Origin: Ornithinibacillus massiliensis
Lineage (GTDB): Bacteria; Bacillota; Bacilli; Bacillales; Amphibacillaceae
Assembly: GCF_018310345.1 (NCBI RefSeq)
Contig: NZ_JAGXBY010000002.1
Span: 310,001 to 374,000, forward strand
DNA length: 64,000 nt
Direction: 5' to 3'
Of this stretch, positions 1 to 9,056 are shown piece by piece. Made by a program: the position numbers and the translations under genes. The notes below the pieces were generated by a model. It did not search any database, was not told the DNA's origin, and saw only the letters and a program-made list of their open reading frames with translations. Numbering within the stretch: position 1 is the first letter of the stretch; each line of letters starts with the position of its first letter.

Positions 1-2
1 TA

Positions 3-314
3 ATATGGGAAGTAAATGCTCCAGTATGGCTATTTATGCCAAGAATCATCATGATACCTGTTTTATGTGTATGCTTGGCAATGGTGTTAACAAAGGAACT
101 TTATGCTAGGTTTACGATAAGTGTCATTGGTATTTGTAGCGGTGAGTTTTTATATAGTGCTCTATTATATAATTATTCCATTATACAATCTATTGGTAGT
201 TTGCGTTTTCTAGATACACTCTCTGTTATGGTATTCCTGCTTGTCCTTATGGAAGCTATACATCAAGGAAAAGATAAACTGTTTTTATTACTCCATAAAA
301 CGAACAACATTTGA
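3..314 (+). CDS. yphA: YphA-like membrane protein, C-terminal part
   Basis: The frame is open to the left edge of the window, so this is the last 103 codons of a longer gene; the ATG at position 36 is probably internal. The visible part holds three hydrophobic stretches (about IMIPVLCVCLAMVL, ISVIGICSGEFLYSALLY and TLSVMVFLLVLME) and ends with a short charged tail. It is followed after 9 bases by the YIEGIA-family gene, the place yphA has in B. subtilis. The name rests on position and membrane character, not on a remembered sequence match. Function is unknown. Confidence 0.55.
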   Translation: MWEVNAPVWLFMPRIIMIPVLCVCLAMVLTKELYARFTISVIGICSGEFLYSALLYNYSIIQSIGSLRFLDTLSVMVFLLVLMEAIHQGKDKLFLLLHKTNNI

Positions 315-323
315 GGTGGCAAA

Positions 324-1211
324 ATGAATGAGTATATGATGCCTATTGTTTTAGGTGTAGTATTAGGTACAATTACTAGGATAATCATGCTTCGTACGGA
401 TTACCGTCAATATCCAACATATTTACATGGAAAAATAATCCATGTCTCATTAGGGTTTATTGCAGCATCTCTTGGTGCAGTTGCAGTACCCGCGATGATG
501 GAGATGGATTTTACTGCGGTTACGTTTTTAACTGTTGCCGCTACACAATTTCGTGAGGTACGAAACATGGAACGGAATACACTAAGTGAAATTGATGATC
601 ATGAGCTTGTTTCTAGGGGAAAGGCTTATATAGAAGGGATCGCAATTTCGTTTGAAAGCAGGAATTATTTAGTTATTTTAACAGCCTTTATTACTACGTT
701 ATTTTATATTATTTGGAATATATATGCCGCTATTATTGGAGCGATTATTTGTTTTATTATTAGTAAAATCATGCAAAGTGGAAGTACAATCAAAGATCTT
801 GTTCAAATCGAATATGTGGAACCACATTTTGAAGGGGCTGGATTATATATAGATAATATCTATATTATGAATATAGGTCTACCGGAAAGGCAAAAGGAGA
901 TTCTCAAGTATGGTATGGGCTTTATTTTAAAGCCTAAAAATATAAATGTGGTGAATACGATTGCTCATCTTGGCCAAAGACAAGCAATATTACATGATGT
1001 ATCGGTTTCGTTAGGTGTGTTTCGTGATTCCGGGACACCGGCATTAGTGCCGCTTATTAAACGAGATTTAGATGATGGTAGAATTGGTGTTTTCATATTA
1101 CCGCAAATTAGAGACGTTGATAAAGCAATACAAATAATCGGTGCGGTCCCTGTATTGGAAACGGCGATTCGAATGCCTTCAAAATCTAATACACAGAAGG
1201 AGGTCCATTAG
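324..1211 (+). CDS. yphB: YIEGIA family membrane protein (YphB-like)
   Basis: A 295-residue membrane protein that contains the family's namesake motif, AYIEGIAISFE, near residue 95. The N-terminal third has membrane segments (about 7-22, 45-65 and 70-85) and another hydrophobic pair lies near 110-150. The C-terminal half is soluble and mixed alpha/beta. An AGGTGG ribosome site precedes the ATG. In spore formers this family is linked to sporulation (B. subtilis yphB), with no defined reaction. Its small partner gene starts one base after its stop, so the two are surely co-translated. Confidence 0.85.
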   Translation: MNEYMMPIVLGVVLGTITRIIMLRTDYRQYPTYLHGKIIHVSLGFIAASLGAVAVPAMMEMDFTAVTFLTVAATQFREVRNMERNTLSEIDDHELVSRGKAYIEGIAISFESRNYLVILTAFITTLFYIIWNIYAAIIGAIICFIISKIMQSGSTIKDLVQIEYVEPHFEGAGLYIDNIYIMNIGLPERQKEILKYGMGFILKPKNINVVNTIAHLGQRQAILHDVSVSLGVFRDSGTPALVPLIKRDLDDGRIGVFILPQIRDVDKAIQIIGAVPVLETAIRMPSKSNTQKEVH

Positions 1212-1212
1212 C

Positions 1213-1398
1213 ATGGTGATAGAAAAATCTATTTTGGCTATCATTACAACTAATAATGAGAAGGTGGCGGGAGGAGCACCGATTTTCAATTGTCAGGATT
1301 TTGATGAATTACAAAAAACAGCTGCCAATTTAGAGGCCATATTAGATGGGATTGCACATGCATTAAGTGACGAGGTTTTTATCATTGTAAAACATTAA
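1213..1398 (+). CDS. capping complex subunit for YIEGIA (YpzH-like)
   Basis: A 61-residue soluble protein (MVIEKSILAIITTNNEKV start). The ATG lies one base after the stop of the YIEGIA gene and has an AAGGAGG ribosome site inside that gene's last codons. Small proteins at this position are named as the capping subunit of the YIEGIA protein in current family naming. The middle carries a predicted helix rich in Asp/Glu/Leu (DFDELQKTAANLEAILDGI). No catalytic motif is visible. A longer upstream reading in the same frame overlaps the previous gene and has no ribosome site, so it was not used. Confidence 0.75.
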   Translation: MVIEKSILAIITTNNEKVAGGAPIFNCQDFDELQKTAANLEAILDGIAHALSDEVFIIVKH

Positions 1399-1594
1399 AA
1401 TATTGTTAAGATTAATTTCTTTTGCTAGAATGAATAAAGTTATGATATGTGGTATTATTTGTTAGGTTGATTAGAATAGTATCAAATATAAACGTAATTA
1501 CGCGAAGTATAAGTAAAAAATCAATCCAATTTTACATTAGACTATTAAAAAAACTAAAAAATGTATTTTACATAGAGAGAGGATGTTCCTTTCA

Positions 1595-2905
1595 ATGAGG
1601 AAAGCTGTAGTAGCCATAGTAGGGAGACCAAATGTTGGAAAATCTACTATTTTTAACCGATTAGTAGGTGAAAGAATATCAATTGTAGAAGACATACCAG
1701 GGGTAACAAGAGACCGTATCTATTCCCAAGCGGAATGGTTAAATACGAAATTTAATCTAATTGATACGGGTGGTATAGAAATTGGGGATGAACCTCTTTT
1801 AATTCAAATGCGTCAGCAAGCTGAAATTGCGATAGATGAAGCTGATGTCATTATTTTCATTGTAAATGCCAAAGAAGGGATCACTGCTGCTGATGAAGAA
1901 GTGGCTAAGCTTTTATTCAAGTCGAATAAACCAGTTGTTCTAGCAGTAAATAAAATAGATAATCCAGAAATGCGTGACGAGATTTATGAGTACTATTCGT
2001 TAGGTTTCGGTGAACCGTTCCCTATATCTGGTGCCCATGGTTTGGGACTAGGAGATTTATTAGATGAAGTGGTTGGACATTTTCCACAATTTGAACAAGA
2101 AGAGGTAGATGAGGATACCATCTACTTTAGTTTAATTGGTAGACCAAATGTAGGTAAGTCTTCTTTAGTCAATGCATTACTGAATGAAGAACGTGTAATC
2201 GTAAGTGATATAGAAGGTACTACACGTGATGCGGTTGATACACATTTACACCGTGATGGACAAGATTATGTCATTATTGACACTGCCGGAATGAGAAAAC
2301 GTGGGAAAGTGTATGAATCAACAGAAAAATATAGTGTATTACGTGCACTAAGAGCTATTGAACGTTCCGATGTTGTCCTAGTTTTAATCGATGCTGAGAC
2401 GGGTATTAGGGAACAGGATAAAAAAATTGCTGGCTATGCACATGATGCTGGACGAGGAATTGTAATTGTAGTGAACAAATGGGATACAGTCGAAACAGAT
2501 GAGAAAACAATGAAGGAATATGAGGAAAAAATTCGCGCTCATTTCCAATTCTTAGATTATGCACCAGTCGTATTTTTATCTGCTAGAACAAAGAAACGTA
2601 TCCATACGTTACTACCAATGGTTCAAGTAGCAAGTGAAAATCACGCGAAAAGAATTCCGACAAATGTGTTAAATGATGTCATTATGGATGCCATTGCAAT
2701 GAATCCAACACCGACAGTTAAAGGACAGCGCTTGAAGGTATTGTATGCAACACAAGTAGCTGCTAAGCCTCCTGCATTTGTCGTCTTTGTGAACGATCCA
2801 GAGCTTATGCACTTTTCATACCAACGTTTCTTGGAGAATAAAATCCGTGACGCATTTGGTTTTGTGGGAACACCGATAAAGATAATTGCTCGCAGAAGAT
2901 CTTAG
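1595..2905 (+). CDS. der: ribosome biogenesis GTPase Der (EngA)
   Basis: A tandem GTPase that acts in assembly of the 50S ribosomal subunit. Two complete G domains are visible. The first has GRPNVGKS at about residues 9-16, DTGG, and NKID near 118. The second has GRPNVGKS near 182-189, DTAG near 229, and NKWD near 294. The C-terminal KH-like domain ends in KIIARRRS. The start at [10 protein letters not shown] gives 436 residues, the same length as the B. subtilis protein; an ATG four codons upstream is less well placed against the GAGAGAGG ribosome site. It sits directly before gpsA, as in B. subtilis. Confidence 0.97.
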   Translation: MRKAVVAIVGRPNVGKSTIFNRLVGERISIVEDIPGVTRDRIYSQAEWLNTKFNLIDTGGIEIGDEPLLIQMRQQAEIAIDEADVIIFIVNAKEGITAADEEVAKLLFKSNKPVVLAVNKIDNPEMRDEIYEYYSLGFGEPFPISGAHGLGLGDLLDEVVGHFPQFEQEEVDEDTIYFSLIGRPNVGKSSLVNALLNEERVIVSDIEGTTRDAVDTHLHRDGQDYVIIDTAGMRKRGKVYESTEKYSVLRALRAIERSDVVLVLIDAETGIREQDKKIAGYAHDAGRGIVIVVNKWDTVETDEKTMKEYEEKIRAHFQFLDYAPVVFLSARTKKRIHTLLPMVQVASENHAKRIPTNVLNDVIMDAIAMNPTPTVKGQRLKVLYATQVAAKPPAFVVFVNDPELMHFSYQRFLENKIRDAFGFVGTPIKIIARRRS

Positions 2906-2920
2906 GGGGAGGGATTTTTG

Positions 2921-3958
2921 GTGAAAAAAGTAGCTGTTTTAGGAGCAGGTAGCTGGGGTACTGCATTGAGTATCGTTCTTGCTGATAATGGGCATGATGT
3001 TAGGTTATGGACTCACCGTAAGGAACAAGCAGATAAAATTAACACAACGCATAAAAATGAACATTATTTAGAAATTATGATCCCAGAGAGAATCAGAGCT
3101 TATGCTGATATGCAGGAAGCGATTCAAGATACGGATGTTATTTTGTTAGTTGTACCGACAAAGGCTATACGAGAGGTTTCGCAACAATTAAATACTATTT
3201 TAACAGGAAACCCAACCATAATTCATGCAACAAAAGGGATTGAACCAGGTACTCTGAAACGCGTATCCCAGATGATGGACGAAGAGATGGATAAAGTGAA
3301 ATACGAGGATATCGTTGTTTTATCAGGGCCTAGCCATGCGGAAGAGGTTGGACTTAGACAACCTACAACCGTAACGGTTGCATCTATCAATGAAGAACAA
3401 GCTAAAATTGCCCAGGACACTTTCTTTAATGAAGTATTTCGTGTATACACAAGTAATGATGTAATTGGCATTGAATTAGGTGGTGCCCTAAAAAACATTA
3501 TTGCTCTAGGTGCTGGTATTTCAGATGGACTGGGGTATGGAGATAATGCTAAGGCAGCATTAATTACAAGAGGACTTGCTGAGATTACGAGGCTAGGAAC
3601 ATATTTAGGTGCTAATCCTCTAAGCTTTTTGGGATTACCAGGTGTTGGCGATCTTATTGTAACCTGTACAAGTGTTCATAGTCGGAATTGGCGAGCAGGC
3701 AATCTCCTAGGAAAAGGTAAAAGCTTAGAAGAGGTTTTAAATCAAATGGGTATGGTAGTGGAAGGTGTTCGTACTGCGGAAGCAGCGTACCAATTCGCAG
3801 AGCAAGAGGATATAGAAATGCCGATTACTCATGGTATTTATGAAATTATCCACCATCAGAAGAAACCTAAAGAAGTTGTGGAGCAATTAATGAATCGAAG
3901 TAAACGAGAAGAAATGGATGATTTAGCGACATTGTTAAAGAACCGTTACGCTCGCTAA
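2921..3958 (+). CDS. gpsA: NAD(P)H-dependent glycerol-3-phosphate dehydrogenase
   Basis: Makes sn-glycerol 3-phosphate from dihydroxyacetone phosphate for phospholipid synthesis in the cytoplasm. The N-terminal Rossmann motif GAGSWGTAL is at residues 8-16. The substrate-domain signatures SGPSHAEEV, GGALKNIIALGAG and GLPGVGDLIVTCTS follow. At 345 residues it equals the usual length. The GTG start is preferred over the TTG one codon upstream because it is better spaced from the GGGGGAGGG ribosome site. Only 15 bases separate it from der. Confidence 0.96.
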   Translation: MKKVAVLGAGSWGTALSIVLADNGHDVRLWTHRKEQADKINTTHKNEHYLEIMIPERIRAYADMQEAIQDTDVILLVVPTKAIREVSQQLNTILTGNPTIIHATKGIEPGTLKRVSQMMDEEMDKVKYEDIVVLSGPSHAEEVGLRQPTTVTVASINEEQAKIAQDTFFNEVFRVYTSNDVIGIELGGALKNIIALGAGISDGLGYGDNAKAALITRGLAEITRLGTYLGANPLSFLGLPGVGDLIVTCTSVHSRNWRAGNLLGKGKSLEEVLNQMGMVVEGVRTAEAAYQFAEQEDIEMPITHGIYEIIHHQKKPKEVVEQLMNRSKREEMDDLATLLKNRYAR

Positions 3959-4018
3959 CACACTGATAAATTCCCTTGCATATACTATGTTGAAGTATAG
4001 CAGCAAGGAGGCGAGCAT

Positions 4019-4279
4019 GTGAGCAATAAAAGTAACAATCCCTTTGACAAAATTCAGCAAAGCGCGGGTATTAGTCCAAGTGAAATCTACAAAGTTGCTG
4101 ATTCAGTTAAAAACGCCGATTTTTCGGATGAGAAAACCGTTCGAAGGCTCGTTCGGCAATTAGCGAAAATGGCGAACAAACCCATCTCGAGAGAAAAAGA
4201 AGATAAACTTGTTAAGTCCATAACGAATAATAAAGTTCCTGGAGATCTTAACTCGCTGAATCAGTTATTTAAAAAGTAA
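4019..4279 (+). CDS. stage VI sporulation protein F-like small protein
   Basis: An 86-residue charged helical protein of the SpoVIF type. Its end, NNKVPGDLNSLNQLFKK, is typical of the family, whose B. subtilis member is a spore-coat assembly factor. The GTG start has AAGGAGG seven bases upstream; an overlapping ATG two bases earlier is immediately closed by a stop. It lies between gpsA and the yphE-like gene. I know of a spoVIF-like gene at this locus in related genera but not in B. subtilis itself. Family assignment is by pattern recognition. Confidence 0.75.
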   Translation: MSNKSNNPFDKIQQSAGISPSEIYKVADSVKNADFSDEKTVRRLVRQLAKMANKPISREKEDKLVKSITNNKVPGDLNSLNQLFKK

Positions 4280-4380
4280 CGAGACTTGGGCATGTGAGGA
4301 TACAACCTCGAGTCAGCTCGCATAAAATAGAACGCACAAGCATTCATAGATAGAGTTGCTGTGGGTATTATTTAGTCAAG

Positions 4381-4418
4381 CCAGGATGAAGATAGCCCCT
4401 CTTTATCCTGGATTTTTT
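4381..4418 (+). terminator. terminator after the SpoVIF-like gene
   Basis: Inverted repeat CCAGGAT ... ATCCTGG followed by ATTTTTTAT. It lies about 100 bases downstream of the stop and before the promoter of the yphE-like gene, so it closes the der-gpsA-side transcript. Confidence 0.75.
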
Positions 4419-4473
4419 ATATGGAAAAACACACTTCGATTCCCCTATTATGCATGCTCTATTTGGCACGGTA

Positions 4474-4482
4474 TGGTATAAT
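4474..4482 (+). promoter_or_regulatory. extended -10 promoter for yphE-yphF
   Basis: The string TGGTATAAT is an extended -10 (TGnTATAAT) 42 bases before the yphE-like start. No good -35 is visible at the usual distance. A sporulation sigma factor is also possible, because both downstream genes are of the spore-former type. Confidence 0.4.
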
Positions 4483-4524
4483 AACGGTTGCAGTAAACGG
4501 ACAAACAGATATAGAGGTGAAAAA

Positions 4525-4722
4525 ATGTCACAATCAATGATGAATATGTGGATATCTTTAGCGGGTATGGGGCTTTTAATTATAGCTATCGGCCTAATTG
4601 TATTAGCAAGACATAAACTGAAAGGGTTTTTATCCATTATTGTATCGTTTTTAGCATATGTTTGCCTAATTTTAGGAGGTATCATAATACTTTATATCGT
4701 CTTTAGTGGGCCAACAATATAA
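4525..4722 (+). CDS. yphE: DUF2768-family small membrane protein (YphE-like)
   Basis: A 65-residue protein with two membrane helices (about 8-28 and 36-58) that ends in VFSGPTI, the ending I remember for YphE/DUF2768 proteins. The ATG used has AGAGGTGAAAA just before it. A longer frame beginning 25 codons upstream would run through the promoter. It lies 18 bases before the lipoprotein gene yphF and is probably co-transcribed. Function is unknown; location in the membrane is inferred from hydrophobicity. Confidence 0.75.
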   Translation: MSQSMMNMWISLAGMGLLIIAIGLIVLARHKLKGFLSIIVSFLAYVCLILGGIIILYIVFSGPTI

Positions 4723-4740
4723 GCTAATGGAGGTTAATGT

Positions 4741-5463
4741 ATGAAACATACATATAAAATTATTGCAATGATGCTCCTAATACTATTTATTTTAAGCGGT
4801 TGTTTATATCCTAGTAGCCAACTAGAAAAGAATCAAACACCAAACCAGGCACAGCTTGATATGGTTCAATCTGCATTAAATGATTATCAGGAGAAAACGA
4901 ATGGATTATTACCTATTCGTACAAAGCCAAACGAAACTCCTATTTTTGAAAAATATATCATTGATTTTAATCAGCTAAAAGAACAAGGTAGCCTAGCAGA
5001 GGTGCCAGGTAACGCTTATGAGAATGGCGGAATATACCAATATGCTATTATTAATCCAGACACCAATCCAGAAGTAAAATTAATTGATTTACGTATCACC
5101 GATGCACTGAGAAGTATTAATCTGAAAATTAATCTATATCGTGATAAAAATCTATATCCACCTTTTGGTGAAGTAGTTGAAAACGGCATCTTTACTATTG
5201 ATCATGAGAAATTAGGATTAGAGACTCCACCCACAATAGAAAGTCCTTATTCTGATGCTGTATTACCAATTGTCATGGATACGGATGGTAATATCTATAT
5301 TGATTATCGGATAGATTTAAATAACGCTTTAAAAGAGTATAACAGTAGCTATAAAGAAGGAGAGGATATTCGCTTTCTATTAGCGGAGAACACCCCTTTC
5401 TTACCCGTGTATTCCTTACCTTATACAGTTAAAGACAATGAGCCTGTTTTTATGACGGAATAA
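4741..5463 (+). CDS. yphF: YphF-like lipoprotein
   Basis: A 240-residue lipoprotein. The N-terminal signal is followed by the lipobox LSGC at residues 18-21, so the mature protein should be lipid-anchored on the outer face of the membrane (or of the forespore). The rest is soluble with no catalytic motif that I recognise. It has GGAGG eight bases before the ATG. It keeps the B. subtilis position between yphE and spoIVA. Function is unknown; a sporulation role is inferred only from the neighbourhood. Confidence 0.75.
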   Translation: MKHTYKIIAMMLLILFILSGCLYPSSQLEKNQTPNQAQLDMVQSALNDYQEKTNGLLPIRTKPNETPIFEKYIIDFNQLKEQGSLAEVPGNAYENGGIYQYAIINPDTNPEVKLIDLRITDALRSINLKINLYRDKNLYPPFGEVVENGIFTIDHEKLGLETPPTIESPYSDAVLPIVMDTDGNIYIDYRIDLNNALKEYNSSYKEGEDIRFLLAENTPFLPVYSLPYTVKDNEPVFMTE

Positions 5464-5478
5464 ATTTTCATAAATACG

Positions 5479-5513
5479 CCCTTGCAGCATATATTTGTTG
5501 CAGGGGTTTTTTA
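5479..5513 (+). terminator. terminator after yphF
   Basis: A nine-pair stem CCCTTGCAG / TTGCAGGGG (with wobble pairs) followed by TTTTTTATT, 16 bases after the yphF stop. Confidence 0.75.
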
Positions 5514-5804
5514 TTGCTATAACCCGGTGTTATTTGAAATTACCGAGCTACGAATAAATGCATCCTTTAAAAGCTTATTTATTAAATTAAATAATGTCAG
5601 GTAGGGAGCCTCCTAGAACTGTCCTAATACGTACATCTAGTAATTGGCTTAGAATAATTCTGGTTCGTCTAAAGAAACTTTATCATTTATTTTAATTCTT
5701 TTGCATATATTAAGTCATAATTTGATAGGACAACATCATAGAATTGTAATGTCAATTATTCGTAGTTTGTTCATTTAATATTGTAGTGATCGGGAGGGGA
5801 TCGT
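5514..5804. other. intergenic leader region before spoIVA
   Basis: About 290 AT-rich bases without a supportable gene. Its last 90 bases hold a possible sporulation promoter and the GGGAGGGG ribosome site for spoIVA. The remainder shows only a short GGGAGCCTCC hairpin. Confidence 0.5.
5717..5744 (+). promoter_or_regulatory. possible sigma-E promoter for spoIVA
   Basis: The string CATAGAAT resembles the sigma-E -10 (CATACAAT), and an ATA-containing -35 candidate lies 16-17 bases upstream. The match is imperfect. The known mother-cell control of spoIVA in B. subtilis makes it a reasonable candidate. Confidence 0.35.
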
Positions 5805-7283
5805 TTGAAAAAGGTAGACATTTTTAAAGATATTTCGAAACGTACGAATGGCGATATATACCTTGGTATTGTTGGAGCTGTTCGAACAGGAAAATCAACT
5901 TTCATCAAGAAATTTATGGAGCTAGTTGTTCTTCCGAATATTGAAGATGAAAGTGAGAAGGTTAGGGCACAAGATGAACTACCTCAAAGCGCAGCTGGAA
6001 AGACTATTATGACAACTGAACCAAAGTTTATTCCGAATCAAGCAGTAAATGTAACCGTTGAGGAAGGTCTAGATGTAAATATTAGACTAGTAGATTGTGT
6101 TGGTTATGCAGTAGAAGGAGCGAAAGGATTTGAAGATGAGAACGGACCAAGAATGATCAATACTCCTTGGTATGAAGAACCCATTCCATTTCATGATGCT
6201 GCTGAAATTGGAACTAGAAAAGTAATTCAGGAACATTCTACAATTGGTGTGGTCATTACAACTGACGGGTCTATCGGTGATATCGAAAGAGGAGGCTATG
6301 TTGAGGCCGAGTCTAAAGTTGTGGAAGAATTGAAAGAAGTTGGGAAACCATTCATTATGGTAGTTAACTCAGTTCATCCAACAAGTGGTGAAACCGAATT
6401 GCTTAGACAAGAGCTGTCTGAAAAATATGATATACCGGTACTTGCGATGAGTGTCGAGTCCATGACAGAACATGACGTATATAATGTCCTTCGTGAGGCG
6501 TTATATGAGTTCCCTGTACTTGAGGTTAATGTGAATCTTCCAAGCTGGGTAATGGTATTAAAGGAAGATCATTGGTTACGTGAAAGCTATCAAGAAGCAA
6601 TTCAATCTACTGTAAAAAATATTAGAAGACTACGTGATGTCGATCATATTGTTGGTGATTTCGCAGACTATGATTATATTGACAAAGCAAATCTAGCCGG
6701 CATGGAGATGGGAGAAGGAATAGCTGAAATTGATTTACATGCTCCAGATTATTTATATGATCAAGTATTAAAAGAAATTGTCGGTGTTGAAATTAGAGGT
6801 AAGGATCATTTGCTAGAGCTTATGCAAGACTTTGCTTATGCGAAAAGACAGTATGACCAAGTTGCGAGTGCTTTACAAATGGTTAAGCAGACAGGATATG
6901 GTATTGCTGCTCCGACGCTAGAGGATATGGAGCTTGACGAGCCTGAAATTATTCGCCAAGGGTCAAGATTTGGTGTAAGACTAAAGGCAGTTGCACCATC
7001 TATTCATATGATAAAAGTAGAGGTAGAGTCCGAATTCGCGCCAATTATTGGTACGGAAAAACAGAGTGAAGAATTGGTGAGATACTTAATGCAAGACTTT
7101 GAAGAAGACCCATTATCGATTTGGGAATCTGATATATTTGGTAGATCACTAAGTTCTATTGTAAGAGAAGGCATTCAAGCTAAAATTTCACTAATGCCTG
7201 AAAATGCTCGATATAAACTAAAAGAAACACTAGAGCGAATTATTAATGAAGGCTCTGGAGGATTAATAGCGATAATCCTATAA
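5805..7283 (+). CDS. spoIVA: stage IV sporulation protein A, spore coat ATPase
   Basis: Forms the basement layer of the spore coat on the outer forespore membrane by ATP-driven polymerisation. The P-loop GAVRTGKST is at residues 24-32; the switch-like LVDCVGY follows near 97. The C-terminal end, INEGSGGLIAIIL, matches the anchoring tail known in this family. Length 492 equals that of B. subtilis. The start codon is TTG with GGGAGGGG before it, and starting there gives the expected MKKVDIFKDI. It stands alone between two terminators. Confidence 0.97.
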   Translation: MKKVDIFKDISKRTNGDIYLGIVGAVRTGKSTFIKKFMELVVLPNIEDESEKVRAQDELPQSAAGKTIMTTEPKFIPNQAVNVTVEEGLDVNIRLVDCVGYAVEGAKGFEDENGPRMINTPWYEEPIPFHDAAEIGTRKVIQEHSTIGVVITTDGSIGDIERGGYVEAESKVVEELKEVGKPFIMVVNSVHPTSGETELLRQELSEKYDIPVLAMSVESMTEHDVYNVLREALYEFPVLEVNVNLPSWVMVLKEDHWLRESYQEAIQSTVKNIRRLRDVDHIVGDFADYDYIDKANLAGMEMGEGIAEIDLHAPDYLYDQVLKEIVGVEIRGKDHLLELMQDFAYAKRQYDQVASALQMVKQTGYGIAAPTLEDMELDEPEIIRQGSRFGVRLKAVAPSIHMIKVEVESEFAPIIGTEKQSEELVRYLMQDFEEDPLSIWESDIFGRSLSSIVREGIQAKISLMPENARYKLKETLERIINEGSGGLIAIIL

Positions 7284-7319
7284 AATAAACAGCAGCAGTT
7301 AGCTGCTGTTTATTTTTTT
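7284..7319 (+). terminator. terminator after spoIVA
   Basis: Strong hairpin AATAAACAGCAGC / GCTGCTGTTTATT with loop AGTTA, then TTTTTTT. The stem begins directly after the stop codon. Confidence 0.9.
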
Positions 7320-7625
7320 GTTTATTTTTAAATTTTAGAAGGATTTTGCGAGCAACTAGCGAATATGTTACATAGGGCATTTAAGAAGGGGATTTATTAC
7401 CAATATTTGGATAGAAGTAGCCGCTAATCTATAAAATATCAAACAAAATAAGAAAAAATAATAGGTTTTTGTTGAATTTTAAAGAAATCTCGTTTATTAT
7501 TAGCGTTGTCCCTATTGATATAGGGGCATTTAAGTATAAAAGTTGGTAAATTGGTAAACAAATGATGAGAGAGAAATATTTGTACCAATGTGACCCGAAA
7601 TCTTTTTTGGGAGGAGGTGAATGTC
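7320..7625 (+). other. hbs upstream region and leader
   Basis: About 300 bases without a gene. It holds the hbs promoter, roughly 120 bases of leader, and two near-identical copies of ATAGGGGCATTTAAG (near 7372 and 7520), one on each side of the promoter. Confidence 0.5.
7472..7500 (+). promoter_or_regulatory. sigma-A promoter for hbs
   Basis: TTGAAT, a 17-base spacer, then TATTAT. Transcription would start near 7507 and give a leader of about 120 bases. Confidence 0.5.
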
Positions 7626-7898
7626 ATGAATAAAACAGATTTAGTAAATGCTGTTGCTGAAAAAAGCGAACTTTCTAAAAAAGATGCTACAAAAGCTGTT
7701 GATGCAGTTTTCGAAGCTGTCATGGATTCACTTAAAAAAGGTGAAAAAGTACAATTAATCGGTTTCGGTAACTTCGAAGTACGTGAGCGTTCTGCACGTA
7801 AAGGTCGTAACCCTCAAACTGGAGAAGAAATCGAAATCCCTGCAAGCAAAGTTCCTGCTTTCAAACCAGGTAAAGCCCTTAAAGACAGCGTAAAATAA
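7626..7898 (+). CDS. hbs: HU family DNA-binding protein HBsu
   Basis: The major nucleoid-associated protein, a 90-residue homodimer. It starts [12 protein letters not shown] and carries the HU signature [19 protein letters not shown] at about 46-64. The ATG is preceded by GGGAGGAGGTGA; an ATG five bases upstream opens a two-codon frame only. Upstream in-frame extension would destroy the conserved N-terminus. It has its own promoter and terminator and a codon bias typical of highly expressed genes. Confidence 0.97.
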   Translation: MNKTDLVNAVAEKSELSKKDATKAVDAVFEAVMDSLKKGEKVQLIGFGNFEVRERSARKGRNPQTGEEIEIPASKVPAFKPGKALKDSVK

Positions 7899-7913
7899 TA
7901 CGTACATAGGGTT

Positions 7914-7944
7914 AAAGGGTGCGTTCATACGCACCCTTTTTTCT
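7914..7944 (+). terminator. terminator after hbs
   Basis: AAAGGGTGCG / CGCACCCTTT hairpin with a six-base loop, then TTTTCTTTT. Confidence 0.9.
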
Positions 7945-8002
7945 TTTCATATTACTTCCTAAAGGGATTATACTAATTGTAAAATATGAAGGAGTGTATC
8001 GT

Positions 8003-8218
8003 ATGAATAATAACAATGATTTTTTTGTAATTAAAGCCCTTGAAGATGGTGTTAATGTAATTGGATTAACTAGAGGATCAGATACAAAATTTCACCATTC
8101 AGAGAAACTGGATAAAGGAGAAATTATGATTGCTCAGTTTACCGAGCATACTTCTGCGGTAAAAGTTAGAGGTAAAGCTATTATCCAAACAAGCCATGGC
8201 GAGATAACGAATAACTAA
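8003..8218 (+). CDS. mtrB: trp RNA-binding attenuation protein (TRAP)
   Basis: An 11-subunit ring protein that binds GAG/UAG repeats in RNA when loaded with tryptophan and attenuates trp genes. At 71 residues it is close to the usual 75. The conserved core [28 protein letters not shown] and KVRGKA is intact, including the Lys and Arg residues known to contact RNA (KFHH, KVRG). GGAG lies eight bases before the ATG. In B. subtilis it follows folE (mtrA), which is absent here: only 104 bases separate it from hbs. No trp genes are in the window. Confidence 0.95.
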   Translation: MNNNNDFFVIKALEDGVNVIGLTRGSDTKFHHSEKLDKGEIMIAQFTEHTSAVKVRGKAIIQTSHGEITNN

Positions 8219-8285
8219 AGGAAATATGTTACAGGTTATATAGCATACATATTACAACTTTTGAACTACCTGACATAGATAAATG

Positions 8286-8294
8286 TGTTATAAT
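8286..8294 (+). promoter_or_regulatory. extended -10 promoter for hepS-menG-hepT
   Basis: TGTTATAAT fits an extended -10; the -35 at 17-base spacing is poor. It lies about 40 bases before the hepS start. Confidence 0.4.
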
Positions 8295-8336
8295 AACTAA
8301 GGCAACAAAAAGGCTTGAAGGGCTAAGGTGATAAAT

Positions 8337-9056
8337 TTGCATACAATGGAGAGGGAATTACAACATTTAAAACAGCAAATTAAAGAGAAAGTAAGACATT
8401 CTTTCCTTTTACAACATATTGACAACCCTGAAATTGATGAATACAAACTATACTTTCTTCAACAAATATTGAATAAAACAACATTAGCCCCAAAAGTAAA
8501 AGAACAGCTAATTATAACGACAATGCTTGTACAAATTGCTTTAGATATACATGAGCAAATTCCGGACTATAAAGGGGAACAAGGTCCATCAATTAATGTT
8601 GAGAGCCAATTATCCATATTAGCTGGGGATTACTATAGTGGCCTTTATTATTATCTACTCGCTGAAATAGAAGAACGTGAGTATATAACCGTACTTGCCA
8701 CAGCAATCAAACACATTAATGAATTAAAGATGGAATTATATTATCTTAACGACTATACAATAGAGAACTATTTAAATATCAAAAAAGAAATTCAGATAAC
8801 ATTAATCAAATATATAGCTGATCATGTTCGAGTGACAGAAGAGCTCCCAGTTATGGCAGAATTATTATTACTAAACTATATGATACATACAAATGATATA
8901 TTTGTTGAAATAGACAAGCAATCAGTACTTGAGGCTCAAGTAAACAAAACAAAAGGTATGCTAGAGGGTTTACAGGTGGAAGATGGGTATAAGCAAAATC
9001 TTGTAAAAATACTTCACACCATCGTATACCAACATACCGCTTTGGAGATGGATTAA
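8337..9056 (+). CDS. hepS: heptaprenyl diphosphate synthase component 1
   Basis: The small regulatory subunit that pairs with HepT to make the C35 side chain of menaquinone. It has 239 residues and lacks Asp-rich motifs, as expected. The central [18 protein letters not shown] and [15 protein letters not shown] match the family. TTG at 8337 is chosen: it lies six bases after AAGGTG, and the distance to RHSFLLQHI then equals that in B. subtilis. A GTG three codons upstream is the alternative. Its stop overlaps the menG start by one base. Confidence 0.9.
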   Translation: MHTMERELQHLKQQIKEKVRHSFLLQHIDNPEIDEYKLYFLQQILNKTTLAPKVKEQLIITTMLVQIALDIHEQIPDYKGEQGPSINVESQLSILAGDYYSGLYYYLLAEIEEREYITVLATAIKHINELKMELYYLNDYTIENYLNIKKEIQITLIKYIADHVRVTEELPVMAELLLLNYMIHTNDIFVEIDKQSVLEAQVNKTKGMLEGLQVEDGYKQNLVKILHTIVYQHTALEMD

